DNA of 64,000 nt, taken from assembly GCF_040358985.1 (NCBI RefSeq), contig NZ_CP132932.1:124001-188000 (forward strand), in the 5' to 3' direction. Of the stretch, positions 16,786 through 25,855 are shown in pieces. How positions within the stretch are numbered: the first letter of the stretch is position 1; each line of letters begins with the position of its first letter. A model generated the notes under the pieces. It was not told the origin of the DNA. It ran no database searches and was given only the letters and a program-made list of their open reading frames with translations. Made by a program: the position numbers and the translations under genes. This DNA comes from Tunturibacter empetritectus. Its GTDB lineage: Bacteria; Acidobacteriota; Terriglobia; Terriglobales; Acidobacteriaceae.

Positions 16786-18882
16786 ATGTCCCACTTTTCC
16801 GCTTCACGCAACGATTTGATCTTTCGTGTGCTCTCAACGATTTGGATTTTTACGGCTGTTTTCAGCCAAGCATCGTACGCAAGTGGTGTACTCCCACAAC
16901 TAACACTGTATCCTGTGCCGGCGGAGGTAAGCTCTTCGCACTTCCGCGTGAGCCTGAACGGACAGAGCACGGACGTACTGCACGCGGCGACGGGCTACTA
17001 CCTGCTGAACTTTGATACCTCCGGTCCGGTCCATGTCTCGGTCACGGCGGACGATCCACATTTCTGGGACAGCGGTGTTGAAGTTCAACCGATGCGTTTT
17101 GGCATTCGCCCTGCGCGCCACGGAGCGACGATCAGCTTCACCATGGCGGGGCCATCGAAGCTGACGATCACGCGCCCCGGCGACCACTTTGCCGATGCTG
17201 AGATTCTCTTCCTCTTCGCCAACCCCATCGACCACTCCGGCATCACGGCTTCAACGCCACACGTCCGCTACTACGGCGCCGGCGTCTATCACGAGAACAT
17301 CGATGCCAGTTCCGGGGACACCATCTATCTCGCCGGCGGCGCGGTCCTATTCGGCTCGCTCAACATCTGGCAGGTCGAGAACGTACATGTCCTCGGTACC
17401 GGCACCATCATCTACGACGGCCCGCAGAATCCGTATTTTGATACCGGCTGGATACATAAGAAGAATTGGCACTGCATCATCATGGACAACGCACGCAACA
17501 TCGAGCTCGACGGCATTACGTGCATAACGCGCAGCCGGAGTTGGCAGGTCCAGATGAAGGACTCGCGCCACATAGGCATCTACAACGTTAAGGTGATTGG
17601 CGGCAATCCGAACGACGCCAACCAGGACGGCATCGACTGGCTTGGCGGCGGCGACACCACGATTCGCAACAGTTTTTTCCGCGCCTCGGACGACGTCTTC
17701 GCGCTTCAGGGTAACTGGGACGGGTACGAACTAGCGTTGATGCGCATTCCCGGACACGACGTCACCAACATCACAATCGAAGACACGATCGCTTCAACCA
17801 GTATCTCGAACACCATCCGCGTCGCGTGGCCCCAGAAGACGTTCAACAGCGCCCACTTTCATATGAGCAACATGGACGTGATCCACACCGGCTACGGCGG
17901 CTGCAAAGTTCCTTTTGCGTTCTTCGAACTCTGGGCCGATCCCGAAGGCAGAGGCTCGCACTCTGACTACCGGTTCCGGGACATTCGTCTTGAGGACTGG
18001 TATTCGCTCTTCAACATCGACCAGCCCAACCCGAGTGTCCGCGACATCGCCTTCAAAGACATGTGGGCTATGGATGGTCCGGCGATGGTCGCTCCAATTT
18101 TGAAGGGTGATGTATCCGGAGTGACGCTCACGGGTGCAACCGAACAAGGTTTTGAGGGCGCAGCGACCGACGTTGAGGGAGGAGCTACGAGTCCGGTGAT
18201 TGAGCCGGCACGGATCAAAGCTCACTTCACCTACACTGCAGGTTTGCTCAAGCCAAAGCAATCTGTCGAATTCACGGCAGATGATCCCGCGACCGAGGGC
18301 CGCCGCTTCGAGTGGCTCTTCGGCGATGGAACACGAAGCGAAGGCCGCAGTGTTCGCCACCGCTTTCCGGACTCGAAGGGGACGCTGCTTGACGGATCGG
18401 GCCGCTTTCGCGTGCTCCTGCATGTGAGCGGCGGCAACAGCGAACAATCGCAGCAGGGATGGAGCAGCCAGCCGGTTGTGATCGCTCAGGCCAGGCTTGC
18501 CCCCGCGTCGGTGGCTCTTGAAACTTTGCTGCCCGGAGCTAGCGTCTTCGACCGCATCCTGCACGTCCCAGCCAACGGAGGCTACACCTTCACGCTACTG
18601 ACCAGCCTGGAGGCGACGATGAGCATCGACGGACACTCGGCGCACTCGCCCAAAGCACGTCGGCAGGTATGCGGCTCTGAAGGCGACTCCGTGCAAGCGA
18701 TGCGCATCAGCACTGCGCTTACCGCCGGAGATCACCACATCCGCATTGAGCGCAGGGTCGGCCTCGAAAACGCGCAGATGCCTCCCGGGCCAGTCTCGGA
18801 CCAGCCTCTTCTGCTTTGGGAGGGCCCTGGCATCGATCGCCAGCCAATCCCCAAGAGCTTTTACTCTACGGTGGCGCCGTAG
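16786..18882 (+). CDS. Secreted beta-helix glycosidase, GH28-like (possibly GH49-like), with PKD domain
   Basis: A 698-residue secreted protein: signal peptide (about 1-33), an N-terminal beta domain, then a right-handed beta-helix (about 150-450). It carries acidic motifs where GH28 polygalacturonases have theirs: NQDGIDW (for NTDG) and SDDVFAL (for the GDD motif). IRVAW stands near the position of RIK; no GHG histidine motif is obvious. A PKD-type beta domain (FEWLFGDGTRSEGRSVRHRF, about 500-560) and a PA14-like C-terminal sandwich follow. The YLAGGAVLFG entry to the helix also recalls GH49 dextranases, so the substrate may be pectin-like or an alpha-glucan. No strong Shine-Dalgarno was seen. 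The GH2 gene follows after about 280 bp. Confidence 0.78.
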   Translation: MSHFSASRNDLIFRVLSTIWIFTAVFSQASYASGVLPQLTLYPVPAEVSSSHFRVSLNGQSTDVLHAATGYYLLNFDTSGPVHVSVTADDPHFWDSGVEVQPMRFGIRPARHGATISFTMAGPSKLTITRPGDHFADAEILFLFANPIDHSGITASTPHVRYYGAGVYHENIDASSGDTIYLAGGAVLFGSLNIWQVENVHVLGTGTIIYDGPQNPYFDTGWIHKKNWHCIIMDNARNIELDGITCITRSRSWQVQMKDSRHIGIYNVKVIGGNPNDANQDGIDWLGGGDTTIRNSFFRASDDVFALQGNWDGYELALMRIPGHDVTNITIEDTIASTSISNTIRVAWPQKTFNSAHFHMSNMDVIHTGYGGCKVPFAFFELWADPEGRGSHSDYRFRDIRLEDWYSLFNIDQPNPSVRDIAFKDMWAMDGPAMVAPILKGDVSGVTLTGATEQGFEGAATDVEGGATSPVIEPARIKAHFTYTAGLLKPKQSVEFTADDPATEGRRFEWLFGDGTRSEGRSVRHRFPDSKGTLLDGSGRFRVLLHVSGGNSEQSQQGWSSQPVVIAQARLAPASVALETLLPGASVFDRILHVPANGGYTFTLLTSLEATMSIDGHSAHSPKARRQVCGSEGDSVQAMRISTALTAGDHHIRIERRVGLENAQMPPGPVSDQPLLLWEGPGIDRQPIPKSFYSTVAP

Positions 18883-19127
18883 TGCGTGTAGCTCTTGCAA
18901 TCTTTCCCGGCTTCTCTGCTATGACTCACGCTCACGCGTCTCTCCGACAAGTGGGTCGCGGTATTCCGGAAGCTCGACCACGGCGGGGAGAACAAGCTAT
19001 TCCTCGAGCTGTGGACACACAAGTCGATTAAAGCCGTTATATCGCACTTGTGCCGTCGCTGGAGTGCTGTTGCTCCGCCTCACCGCTCAAAAGTAACCTG
19101 GTTGGAATTACAAATCCGGAACCTTAA

Positions 19128-19159
19128 TCAAGAGGGATGAATTCAAGAGGGAATGAATT
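19128..19159 (+). repeat. 15-bp tandem duplication at the start of the GH2 gene
   Basis: TCAAGAGGGATGAATT (19128-19143) is followed directly by TCAAGAGGGAATGAATT (19143-19159). The unit contains the purine-rich AGAGGG ribosome binding site. In the first copy the site abuts an ATG and cannot work; in the second it is nine bases from ATG 19161. Confidence 0.75.
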
Positions 19160-19160
19160 A

Positions 19161-22100
19161 ATGATTGCTGGATCCATCATTTGCAATTTGGGCGGACGAA
19201 TCGGCGCAGTTGCTCTCATCGCTTTCGCCGCAACTGGCCGTGGCATGGCGCAGAGTCCCACCGTGCCAAGTCTTATCATCATGGCCCAACCGGCAGTGGC
19301 GTACGGCCCGTACAACGCACACATCCTTCAGGGGGGCATTGGACTCAGCAAGAATCTTCATGAGCATGAGGCTCTCGCAGCAGCACAGCATAGCTGGTCG
19401 ATGTCGCTCTGGTTCAAGTCCGATGAGCCTGCACAGACTGCTTTCCTCGCCGGAGTCGGCCATCCAAGGGAGAACTTCCCGCGCTATCTCGCGCTGAAGG
19501 ATGGCCGCCCCGCATTCTGGGCAGGCGGAATGGGCGAAGGCCACGAGCTCATCGGCGCAACTCCGCTCGCCCGCGGCGTCTGGCATTCGCTGGCAGTATC
19601 AGTCGACGCCGATGGCAGATCGCACCTCCTAGCGGACGGAGCCGAAGTCGCGTCGGGGACGATTGCACTCGGCGTCTCGTCAAGCGCGATCCTCATGGCC
19701 CCAACCGAAGACTCTTCCTGGCCTGGCACGAAGCACTTCGGTGGCCTGCTCGCGCAGGTCAGTCTGCGCTCAACGCCGCTCTCTGCGGATGCGATCTCAG
19801 CCATGTCTACAGTGCCGGCGGGTCTCGACAATCTTCCGTTTGAAGAGGGTTCGCGGCCATGGCCCATCCAGACGCAGGGCCCATCCGGAATGGTGGCTCC
19901 GCAGGACCCGTCGCTGCTCCCGCATAGCTCTGCGCCATTCCTCGCGCCCAAAGCGGTTCCTTGGGCGGTGGGTACCGATGCCGCGATCAACGACGGCAAT
20001 ACGCTCATCCTTCGCCACGGCTGGATGCTCGCAGACGCTGCGGATATCAAGGTATCCGGCAGCGAAATCGCCGGCTCGAGTTTCGATGACGCGAAGTGGA
20101 TGTCCGCTGTTGTTCCTGGGACCGTCCTGACGACGCTGATCGCACGTGGCGTCTATCCAGACCCGGACTTCGGCCTCGACAACATGGCCATCCCCGAGTC
20201 GCTCTCCAAGCATAGCTTTTGGTATCGCAACACCTTCACCCCGCCCGCAACGATGAAGGGCAGGAAGCTTGCAATGACCTTCCACGGCATTAACTACCGC
20301 GCGACGATCTTCATCAATGGCAACCGCGTCGGTGACGTCCTAGGTGCATTCCGCCATAAAGAGTTCGACGTGACACAGTTCGTCAAACCCGGCGAGAAGA
20401 ACACCCTCGCCGTCTTCATAGAGCCCCCATTCCATCCTGGCATCGCGCATGAGCAGAGCCTCGCCGCAGGCTCCGGCGATAACGGTGGCGTGATGATGCT
20501 CGACGGCCCGACTTTCGGCGCGACCGAGGGTTGGGACTGGATACCCGGCATTCGCGACCGCAACATCGGGATTTGGCAGGATGTAGTGGTGACCGCAAGC
20601 GGCGCAGTCGAAGTCGCAGTTCCGCAGATCATCACGCATCTCAGCGATCCAGACCCAGCCATCACCACGGCCGAGATCACAGTCCGTGTGCCGCTCGCGA
20701 ACGACACCAAGGCCGCCGTTCGCGGCACGGTCGGGATTGCGTTTGACGATGTCCATCTTTCGAAGGCTGTGATTGTTCCATCAGGCGGCACATCCGTCGA
20801 ACTATCGCCCAAGGAGTTTCCGCAGCTTATTGTGCAGCATCCGAAGCTCTGGTGGCCGAATGGCTATGGCGCACAGGACTTGCACACCATGAAGCTTGTT
20901 TTTGAGCAAGGTAGAAAGGCTTCCGACGTTCGGGAAGAGCGCTTCGGCATCCGCGAGATCACCTACGAGATCAGCGCCTTCGATGCCAGCGGCCACGTTC
21001 GCCGCGTCGAGGACTCGCCGACGGTGGCTAAGCTGCTCGGCAAAGGCCCGGTCATCGAGCAGTCCCATGAAGGGTTTCGCGAGACACCCGAAGGCTGGAT
21101 AACCTCGATCGTTCCCGGCATGGAAGACTCACCCGCGCTCAAGCCGGATGCCGACATGAAGCCTGGCACTGCGCTCGTCATTAAGGTGAACGGCATCCGG
21201 ATCGCTGTCAAAGGCGGAAGCTGGGGCATGGACGATATGCTCAAGCGCGTCTCGCGCGAACGCATAGAACCCTTCTTTCGGCTGCACAAGGAAGCCAACG
21301 TCAACATGATTCGCAACTGGATGGGCCAGGACACCGAAGACGTCTTCTACGAGCTCGCCGACGAATATGGCATGTTGATCTGGAATGATTTCTGGGACTC
21401 GACACAGAACTGGAATCTCGAACCCGACGACTCCGAGCTCTTTCTCGCCAACGCGAAGGACACGATCTCCCGCTACCGCAATCATCCTTCGATCGCCGTG
21501 TGGTGCGGCCGGAACGAGGGCGTTCCTCCGCCTGCGATCAACGTCGGACTCAACAAACTAATCACCGAACTCGACGGCACCCGCTACTACTCTGCTGACT
21601 CGAACAAGATCAATCTGCATGATAGCGGTCCATACAAATACCAGGAGCCAGAGGACTACTTTACTAAGCTGTCTCTTGGTTTTGCAGTAGAAGTTGGGCT
21701 CGCCTCGCCGCCAACTCTGGAAGCCTTCCAGGCATTTCTTCCGAAAGAAGACCAGTGGCCCATCAGCGACGACTGGGCTTACCACGACTGGCATCAGGGC
21801 GGGAACGGCGCGACTGAGCCATTTGTTCAAACGATCAATGAAGAGTTCGGTCCGGCGACGAGCCTTACAGACTTCGATCGCAAGGCGCAGATGCTCAACT
21901 ATGAGGGTCACCGCGCTGTCTTCGAAGGCTTCAACGCGCATCTCTGGCAGCCCAACAGCGGCCGCTTGCTGTGGATGACGCAGCCTGCATGGCCGAGTAC
22001 ACAGTGGCAGATCTTCAGCCACGACTACGACACCCACGGTTCCTTTTATGGAGTGAAGAAAGCTTCGGAGCCGATCCATATTCAGATGAACCTTCCCGCG

Positions 22101-22691
22101 CACGATGTTGCCATCATCAACAACACGCTTGTACCGCTCACGAACGTGACGGTCACAGCGCGGGTCTTCGACACAAGGAGCAAGCCACTGCTCGACAAGA
22201 CCGCCACTCTCACCGCCGCTGCAAATGCCGAGACGCCCGCGTTGGCCATGGAGCTTAAAGCCGCTCTGGAGGCAGCCCGCACGGTTCTCATCAAGCTTGA
22301 ACTGAAGGACAGCACTGGCAGGCTGCTCTCCGACAACTTTTACTGGCTCGCAGCGAACAAGTCTGACTACCGACGCATGAACGAGATGCCTGCTGCAAAC
22401 CTCACTGCTACGGGGAAGATTTCCGCGACAAACGGAAGCGAACGCCATGCGACCATCACTCTCGTGAACTCCGGAACGGGTGCTGCGGTCGCAACCAAAC
22501 TCACGCTCAAGGATGCGACAACCGGGTTACGCATCCTGCCCGCGTACTACAGCGACAACTACGTCTCACTGCTTCCGGGCGCGACGAAGACGATTGACAT
22601 AGCCTATCCCACGACGAGCGCAACCACGATGATGAAAGTCGATCTGCGTGGATGGAACGTTACACCGGCTTCCATTGCGCTCGCTCCGTAG
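19161..22691 (+). CDS. Secreted glycoside hydrolase family 2 enzyme (exo-beta-glucosaminidase/beta-mannosidase type) with LamG-like N-terminus
   Basis: A 1176-residue secreted enzyme. ATG 19161 is preferred over ATG 19137 because AGAGGG is spaced nine bases from it and a signal peptide ending GRGMAQ follows at once. After an N-terminal concanavalin-like domain (about 30-235: WSMSLWFKS, WHSLAVSVDADGR) comes the GH2 sugar-binding domain (SFWYRNTFTPP, MTFHGINYRATIFINGNRVG), an Ig-like domain and the TIM barrel. The acid/base is near residue 786 in WCGRNEG, and EVGLASPPT is the likely nucleophile segment. C-terminal beta domains follow. This layout matches CsxA-type exo-beta-glucosaminidases and mannosidases; chitosan or mannan fragments are possible substrates. 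It lies codirectionally after the GH28-like gene. Confidence 0.87.
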   Translation: MIAGSIICNLGGRIGAVALIAFAATGRGMAQSPTVPSLIIMAQPAVAYGPYNAHILQGGIGLSKNLHEHEALAAAQHSWSMSLWFKSDEPAQTAFLAGVGHPRENFPRYLALKDGRPAFWAGGMGEGHELIGATPLARGVWHSLAVSVDADGRSHLLADGAEVASGTIALGVSSSAILMAPTEDSSWPGTKHFGGLLAQVSLRSTPLSADAISAMSTVPAGLDNLPFEEGSRPWPIQTQGPSGMVAPQDPSLLPHSSAPFLAPKAVPWAVGTDAAINDGNTLILRHGWMLADAADIKVSGSEIAGSSFDDAKWMSAVVPGTVLTTLIARGVYPDPDFGLDNMAIPESLSKHSFWYRNTFTPPATMKGRKLAMTFHGINYRATIFINGNRVGDVLGAFRHKEFDVTQFVKPGEKNTLAVFIEPPFHPGIAHEQSLAAGSGDNGGVMMLDGPTFGATEGWDWIPGIRDRNIGIWQDVVVTASGAVEVAVPQIITHLSDPDPAITTAEITVRVPLANDTKAAVRGTVGIAFDDVHLSKAVIVPSGGTSVELSPKEFPQLIVQHPKLWWPNGYGAQDLHTMKLVFEQGRKASDVREERFGIREITYEISAFDASGHVRRVEDSPTVAKLLGKGPVIEQSHEGFRETPEGWITSIVPGMEDSPALKPDADMKPGTALVIKVNGIRIAVKGGSWGMDDMLKRVSRERIEPFFRLHKEANVNMIRNWMGQDTEDVFYELADEYGMLIWNDFWDSTQNWNLEPDDSELFLANAKDTISRYRNHPSIAVWCGRNEGVPPPAINVGLNKLITELDGTRYYSADSNKINLHDSGPYKYQEPEDYFTKLSLGFAVEVGLASPPTLEAFQAFLPKEDQWPISDDWAYHDWHQGGNGATEPFVQTINEEFGPATSLTDFDRKAQMLNYEGHRAVFEGFNAHLWQPNSGRLLWMTQPAWPSTQWQIFSHDYDTHGSFYGVKKASEPIHIQMNLPAHDVAIINNTLVPLTNVTVTARVFDTRSKPLLDKTATLTAAANAETPALAMELKAALEAARTVLIKLELKDSTGRLLSDNFYWLAANKSDYRRMNEMPAANLTATGKISATNGSERHATITLVNSGTGAAVATKLTLKDATTGLRILPAYYSDNYVSLLPGATKTIDIAYPTTSATTMMKVDLRGWNVTPASIALAP

Positions 22692-22902
22692 TCTGCGAGT
22701 TCTCTCTGCCATTAACACGGCGTCTATGCTCCGCATCTCGCACTTAGGGGGCAGTCTACGATGCGTCCCGCGCACTCAGCGACGGCAGGCCCACATCCTG
22801 GAAGTTGAATGACCGGGTAGACCCCTGCTGCGAGGCTTGTATCACTTAGTGCTGGACGATCCATCGGGGGTATACTACCGCCGGTTATCTTATCGATATT
22901 AA

Positions 22903-24318
22903 ATGGGAACAAACATGCCAACTGTGCCGCACGCGCCCGAGAGTCTTTCCTCCCCGCTACCCCGTTTGGAGCCCAGCGACGCGGCGGTTCGCGCCACCTT
23001 GCACCTCATTCTGCAAAGCCAGCCCTTTCGTACCAGCAGGCAGTGCCAGGATCTTCTTAGCTATGTCGTCAAGCACTCCCTGCATGGCGATGACGCATCG
23101 TTGCGCGAACGCATCCTCGGCATCGAGGTCTTTGGCCGCGCCGCTAACTACGACACCAGCGAAGATCCAGTCGTCCGAATGCGCGCCGCCGACGTCCGCA
23201 AGCGCCTTGCCCAGTTCTACCAAGCCGTCGAGCCTAACTCCCAAGCCAACTCAGACGCACCCCCTGAGATCGTCCACATCGAGCTCAAGCCCGGATCGTA
23301 CCGGGTCACCTTTCACTACGAACACGGGCTAAGAGAGGACCACGGTTTGAGGCCAATTCCGGTCTCCGCGTCCGCCCTCGACTCCGCCTCCCATGACTCG
23401 ACAGCCCCTATAGCCGGCGCAGCCCTGATAGGGCCGCCTGTGCTTGATCACGTTGCTCCTCTGCCCGTCAGCTTCGACCACCCCCCGCAGGCGCGCCGGG
23501 CAGGAGTTTACATCGGCCTTGCCGCAGTGATCTTCTCTCTGCTCGTTCTCGTCGGCTGGAAGGCCTGGACAGTCCGCTCTAATATCTTGCAGCAGAGATT
23601 CTGGGCACCGCTTACCCGCTCCGGCCAGCCTGTCCTGGTCTACGTCGGATCAAATGCCGTCTATCGCTTCACGCCCTCATACCTCGCACGCTACAAAAAA
23701 GAGCATGGAATCGAACACAATGGTCCCGAGTTCTTTGTAGATCTCCCCAAGGGTGGCACCATTCAGGCGGACGATCTCACGGCGGTGAAGGACTGTTTCG
23801 TAAGTGTCGCGGATCTTGCAGCCGTTACGCAGGTCGTCAGCCTCATGAAGGGTTGGGACAAGCCATACAATCTGAGGTCTGCAGCAGATATCACCATGGG
23901 TGACATCCGTAATACTCCCACTGTGCTCGTCGGCGGCTTCAACGACACGTGGACGCTCGAGACGACGAAGGACCTCCCTTACTCGTTTCGAGATGGCATC
24001 AAAATCGAAAACCGTGCGGACCCCGCACATAGCTGGACGATCAACGAAGAAAATGGGGTTCCGGCGACCGAAGACTACGCTTTGATATCACGGTTGCAAC
24101 ACTCGAACACCGGCGGCCCAGTGCTTTCCATTGGCGGCATAGGCTCGTTTGGCACCCAGGCCGCAGCCGAGTTCGTTACCAGCCCCGATAGAATGAACGA
24201 CCTTCTGAAGTCCGCGCCATCTGGCTGGGAGGGAAAAAATATGCAGGCCGTCCTCCGCATTAAGGTCGTAGGCAACGCCCCGGTCGCGGTCGATGTGGTT
24301 GCCACATCATATTGGTAG
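22903..24318 (+). CDS. Membrane-anchored protein of unknown function, first gene of the cytochrome/UnbV cluster
   Basis: A 471-residue protein. Residues about 25-110 (FRTSRQCQDLLSYVV, LRERILGIEVFGR, YDTSEDPVVRMRAADVRKRL) form a charged helical module. From memory it opens many Acidobacteriota proteins, with no established function; the spacing suggests a nucleic-acid- or protein-binding helical domain. One membrane helix follows at about 198-220 (GLAAVIFSLLVLVGW). The C-terminal 250 residues would then be periplasmic, with an alpha/beta pattern resembling a substrate-binding protein (VLVYVGSNAVYRF, GPVLSIGGIGSFGTQAAAEF). This is a one-span sensor layout: cytoplasmic module, helix, outer domain. 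The cytochrome gene begins six bases later. An alternative start lies at ATG 22915. Confidence 0.75.
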   Translation: MGTNMPTVPHAPESLSSPLPRLEPSDAAVRATLHLILQSQPFRTSRQCQDLLSYVVKHSLHGDDASLRERILGIEVFGRAANYDTSEDPVVRMRAADVRKRLAQFYQAVEPNSQANSDAPPEIVHIELKPGSYRVTFHYEHGLREDHGLRPIPVSASALDSASHDSTAPIAGAALIGPPVLDHVAPLPVSFDHPPQARRAGVYIGLAAVIFSLLVLVGWKAWTVRSNILQQRFWAPLTRSGQPVLVYVGSNAVYRFTPSYLARYKKEHGIEHNGPEFFVDLPKGGTIQADDLTAVKDCFVSVADLAAVTQVVSLMKGWDKPYNLRSAADITMGDIRNTPTVLVGGFNDTWTLETTKDLPYSFRDGIKIENRADPAHSWTINEENGVPATEDYALISRLQHSNTGGPVLSIGGIGSFGTQAAAEFVTSPDRMNDLLKSAPSGWEGKNMQAVLRIKVVGNAPVAVDVVATSYW

Positions 24319-24324
24319 ATCACC

Positions 24325-25557
24325 TTGCCAGTCCTTAGACCGAGCTTAGTGACGCGGTTCCGGCCAGCGGTCCGCCATCTCTTTTGCGTCGCAGCCATCG
24401 CAGCGGTCACTCTCTGCTACGCCCGTTCCAACACGACTCCCCAAGTGGTTACTGCACCTACCAGCCTCACGACTCAGGAGCGTATGTACGCCTCTGCTTT
24501 TTGGCCTACCAAAGGCGACGCCTCCGCAAGCGAGTACGCGGGCGAGGCCGCCTGCGCGGGTTGCCACGCAGACATAGCCTCTCTTCAGCACCAGACCCCC
24601 ATGTACCATGCGGCGACACCAGCCTCACTGCTCTCTCTCCACTCACCCTTGAAGTTTCAGGAGAGCACCTTCTCGTACGCAGTTCAACAGACCGTGAGTG
24701 GCACCATCTACTCGGTTGACTCCGTCTCAGCCTCCGGGTCTCATTCCGACTCCAGAGCCGTTGCCTGGGCTTTCGGCAATAGCGAGACCGGCCAGACCTA
24801 TCTCCTCAGGCAAAAGGACGGCTACATCGAGTCACGCCTCAGCTACTACACCGCCCTGAACGCCCTCGACATCACCGTCGGCCACTCCGGACAGCTTCCT
24901 TCGAGCCTGCACGACGCTCTCGGTCACGAACTTGCATTCGATACCGCACAGCGTTGCTTCGCCTGCCACACTACCGCGTCCACTTTATCGAACGTCTTCG
25001 TTCCAGAAAAATCCGTCCCCGGCGTCACCTGTGAAGCCTGCCACGGCCCTGGCGCTGCGCATGTTGTCGCTGCCAAAACCGGAAAGGTTCGCCAGACCAT
25101 CGCCTCCGTCATCAACCCCGCTTCCATGTCGCCTGCCGATTCTGTCGACTTTTGCGGCTCCTGTCACCGCACCTTCTCCGATGTCGCTGTCTTTATGCCA
25201 GCCAACCTCGGCGCGATCTCGGTCCGTTTTCAGCCCTACCGCCTGGAGAAGAGCCGTTGCTGGGGAAAGACCGGCGACGCACGTATCACCTGCATCGCCT
25301 GTCATGACCCCCACCGGCCGCTGGTCCGCGAGAGTGCAGCCTACGACCACAACTGTCTCGCTTGCCACAACTCAGGGTCGGCTCAACAGGTTCGCGATCA
25401 TCCCCCTTCTACGTCCAATCCGATCCCATCCGCATCTGGGTGCAAGGTAGCCACCAACAACTGCGTCACCTGTCACATGCCAAAGGTTGAGGTTCCCCAA
25501 ACCCACGCCTCTTTCACGGATCACCAGATTCGTATCGTGCGCGCAAGCATTCCTTGA
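24325..25557 (+). CDS. Secreted seven-haem cytochrome c
   Basis: About 410 residues with seven CXXCH haem-attachment motifs, in order CAGCH, CFACH, CEACH, CGSCH, CIACH, CLACH and CVTCH. All lie in the mature part after an N-terminal hydrophobic segment (HLFCVAAIAAVTLC). The motif order and the CEACHGPG context resemble cytochrome c554/octahaem-type proteins that shuttle electrons in the periplasm or at the cell surface. No catalytic domain beyond the haems is visible. The start is TTG at 24325 or GTG at 24349; there is no ATG until well inside. It begins six bases after the membrane-anchored protein, so the two are cotranscribed. A role in electron transfer for the cluster's TonB and UnbV proteins is inference. 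Confidence 0.88.
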   Translation: MPVLRPSLVTRFRPAVRHLFCVAAIAAVTLCYARSNTTPQVVTAPTSLTTQERMYASAFWPTKGDASASEYAGEAACAGCHADIASLQHQTPMYHAATPASLLSLHSPLKFQESTFSYAVQQTVSGTIYSVDSVSASGSHSDSRAVAWAFGNSETGQTYLLRQKDGYIESRLSYYTALNALDITVGHSGQLPSSLHDALGHELAFDTAQRCFACHTTASTLSNVFVPEKSVPGVTCEACHGPGAAHVVAAKTGKVRQTIASVINPASMSPADSVDFCGSCHRTFSDVAVFMPANLGAISVRFQPYRLEKSRCWGKTGDARITCIACHDPHRPLVRESAAYDHNCLACHNSGSAQQVRDHPPSTSNPIPSASGCKVATNNCVTCHMPKVEVPQTHASFTDHQIRIVRASIP

Positions 25558-25691
25558 TTTCCGTTCCTCAGCCTTGAACTCCGGTTCTTGCAGACGCTTC
25601 CCGCTGATCTTGCCACTGATCTGAGGGCTCCGTCCCGCAGAAAATATTGGGTTGCGGACAGTACCCTACCAAGCTCGTAAGTAACTGAAAT

Positions 25692-25710
25692 GAAAATGAT
25701 TATGAGAGAT
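25692..25710 (+). promoter_or_regulatory. Weak Fur-box-like sequence upstream of the cluster's TonB receptor
   Basis: GAAAATGATTATGAGAGAT matches 11 of 19 positions of the classical Fur consensus, with the AATGAT core intact. It lies about 150 bp upstream of the receptor start in the only long gap (298 bp) of the cluster. A second small inverted repeat, GGAAC-N8-GTTCC, lies at 25801-25818. Neither is more than suggestive. Confidence 0.22.
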
Positions 25711-25855
25711 TACGTTTCAGCTTACCGTAGTACACCTTGCCTGCTCTGTCTCGGATGTCGGTAATGGGTGCCGCTATCCTGCTCGCGCTTGTCACGTTAC
25801 GGAACATGAAAAAGTTCCGGACGAGCGAGTAGGAATTTTCGGAGGAAGCTTGAAC

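Noticed and set aside
21558..22448. 296-codon minus-strand frame
   Set aside because: Antisense to the GH2 gene, which has its acid/base motif and continuous domain structure in the plus frame.
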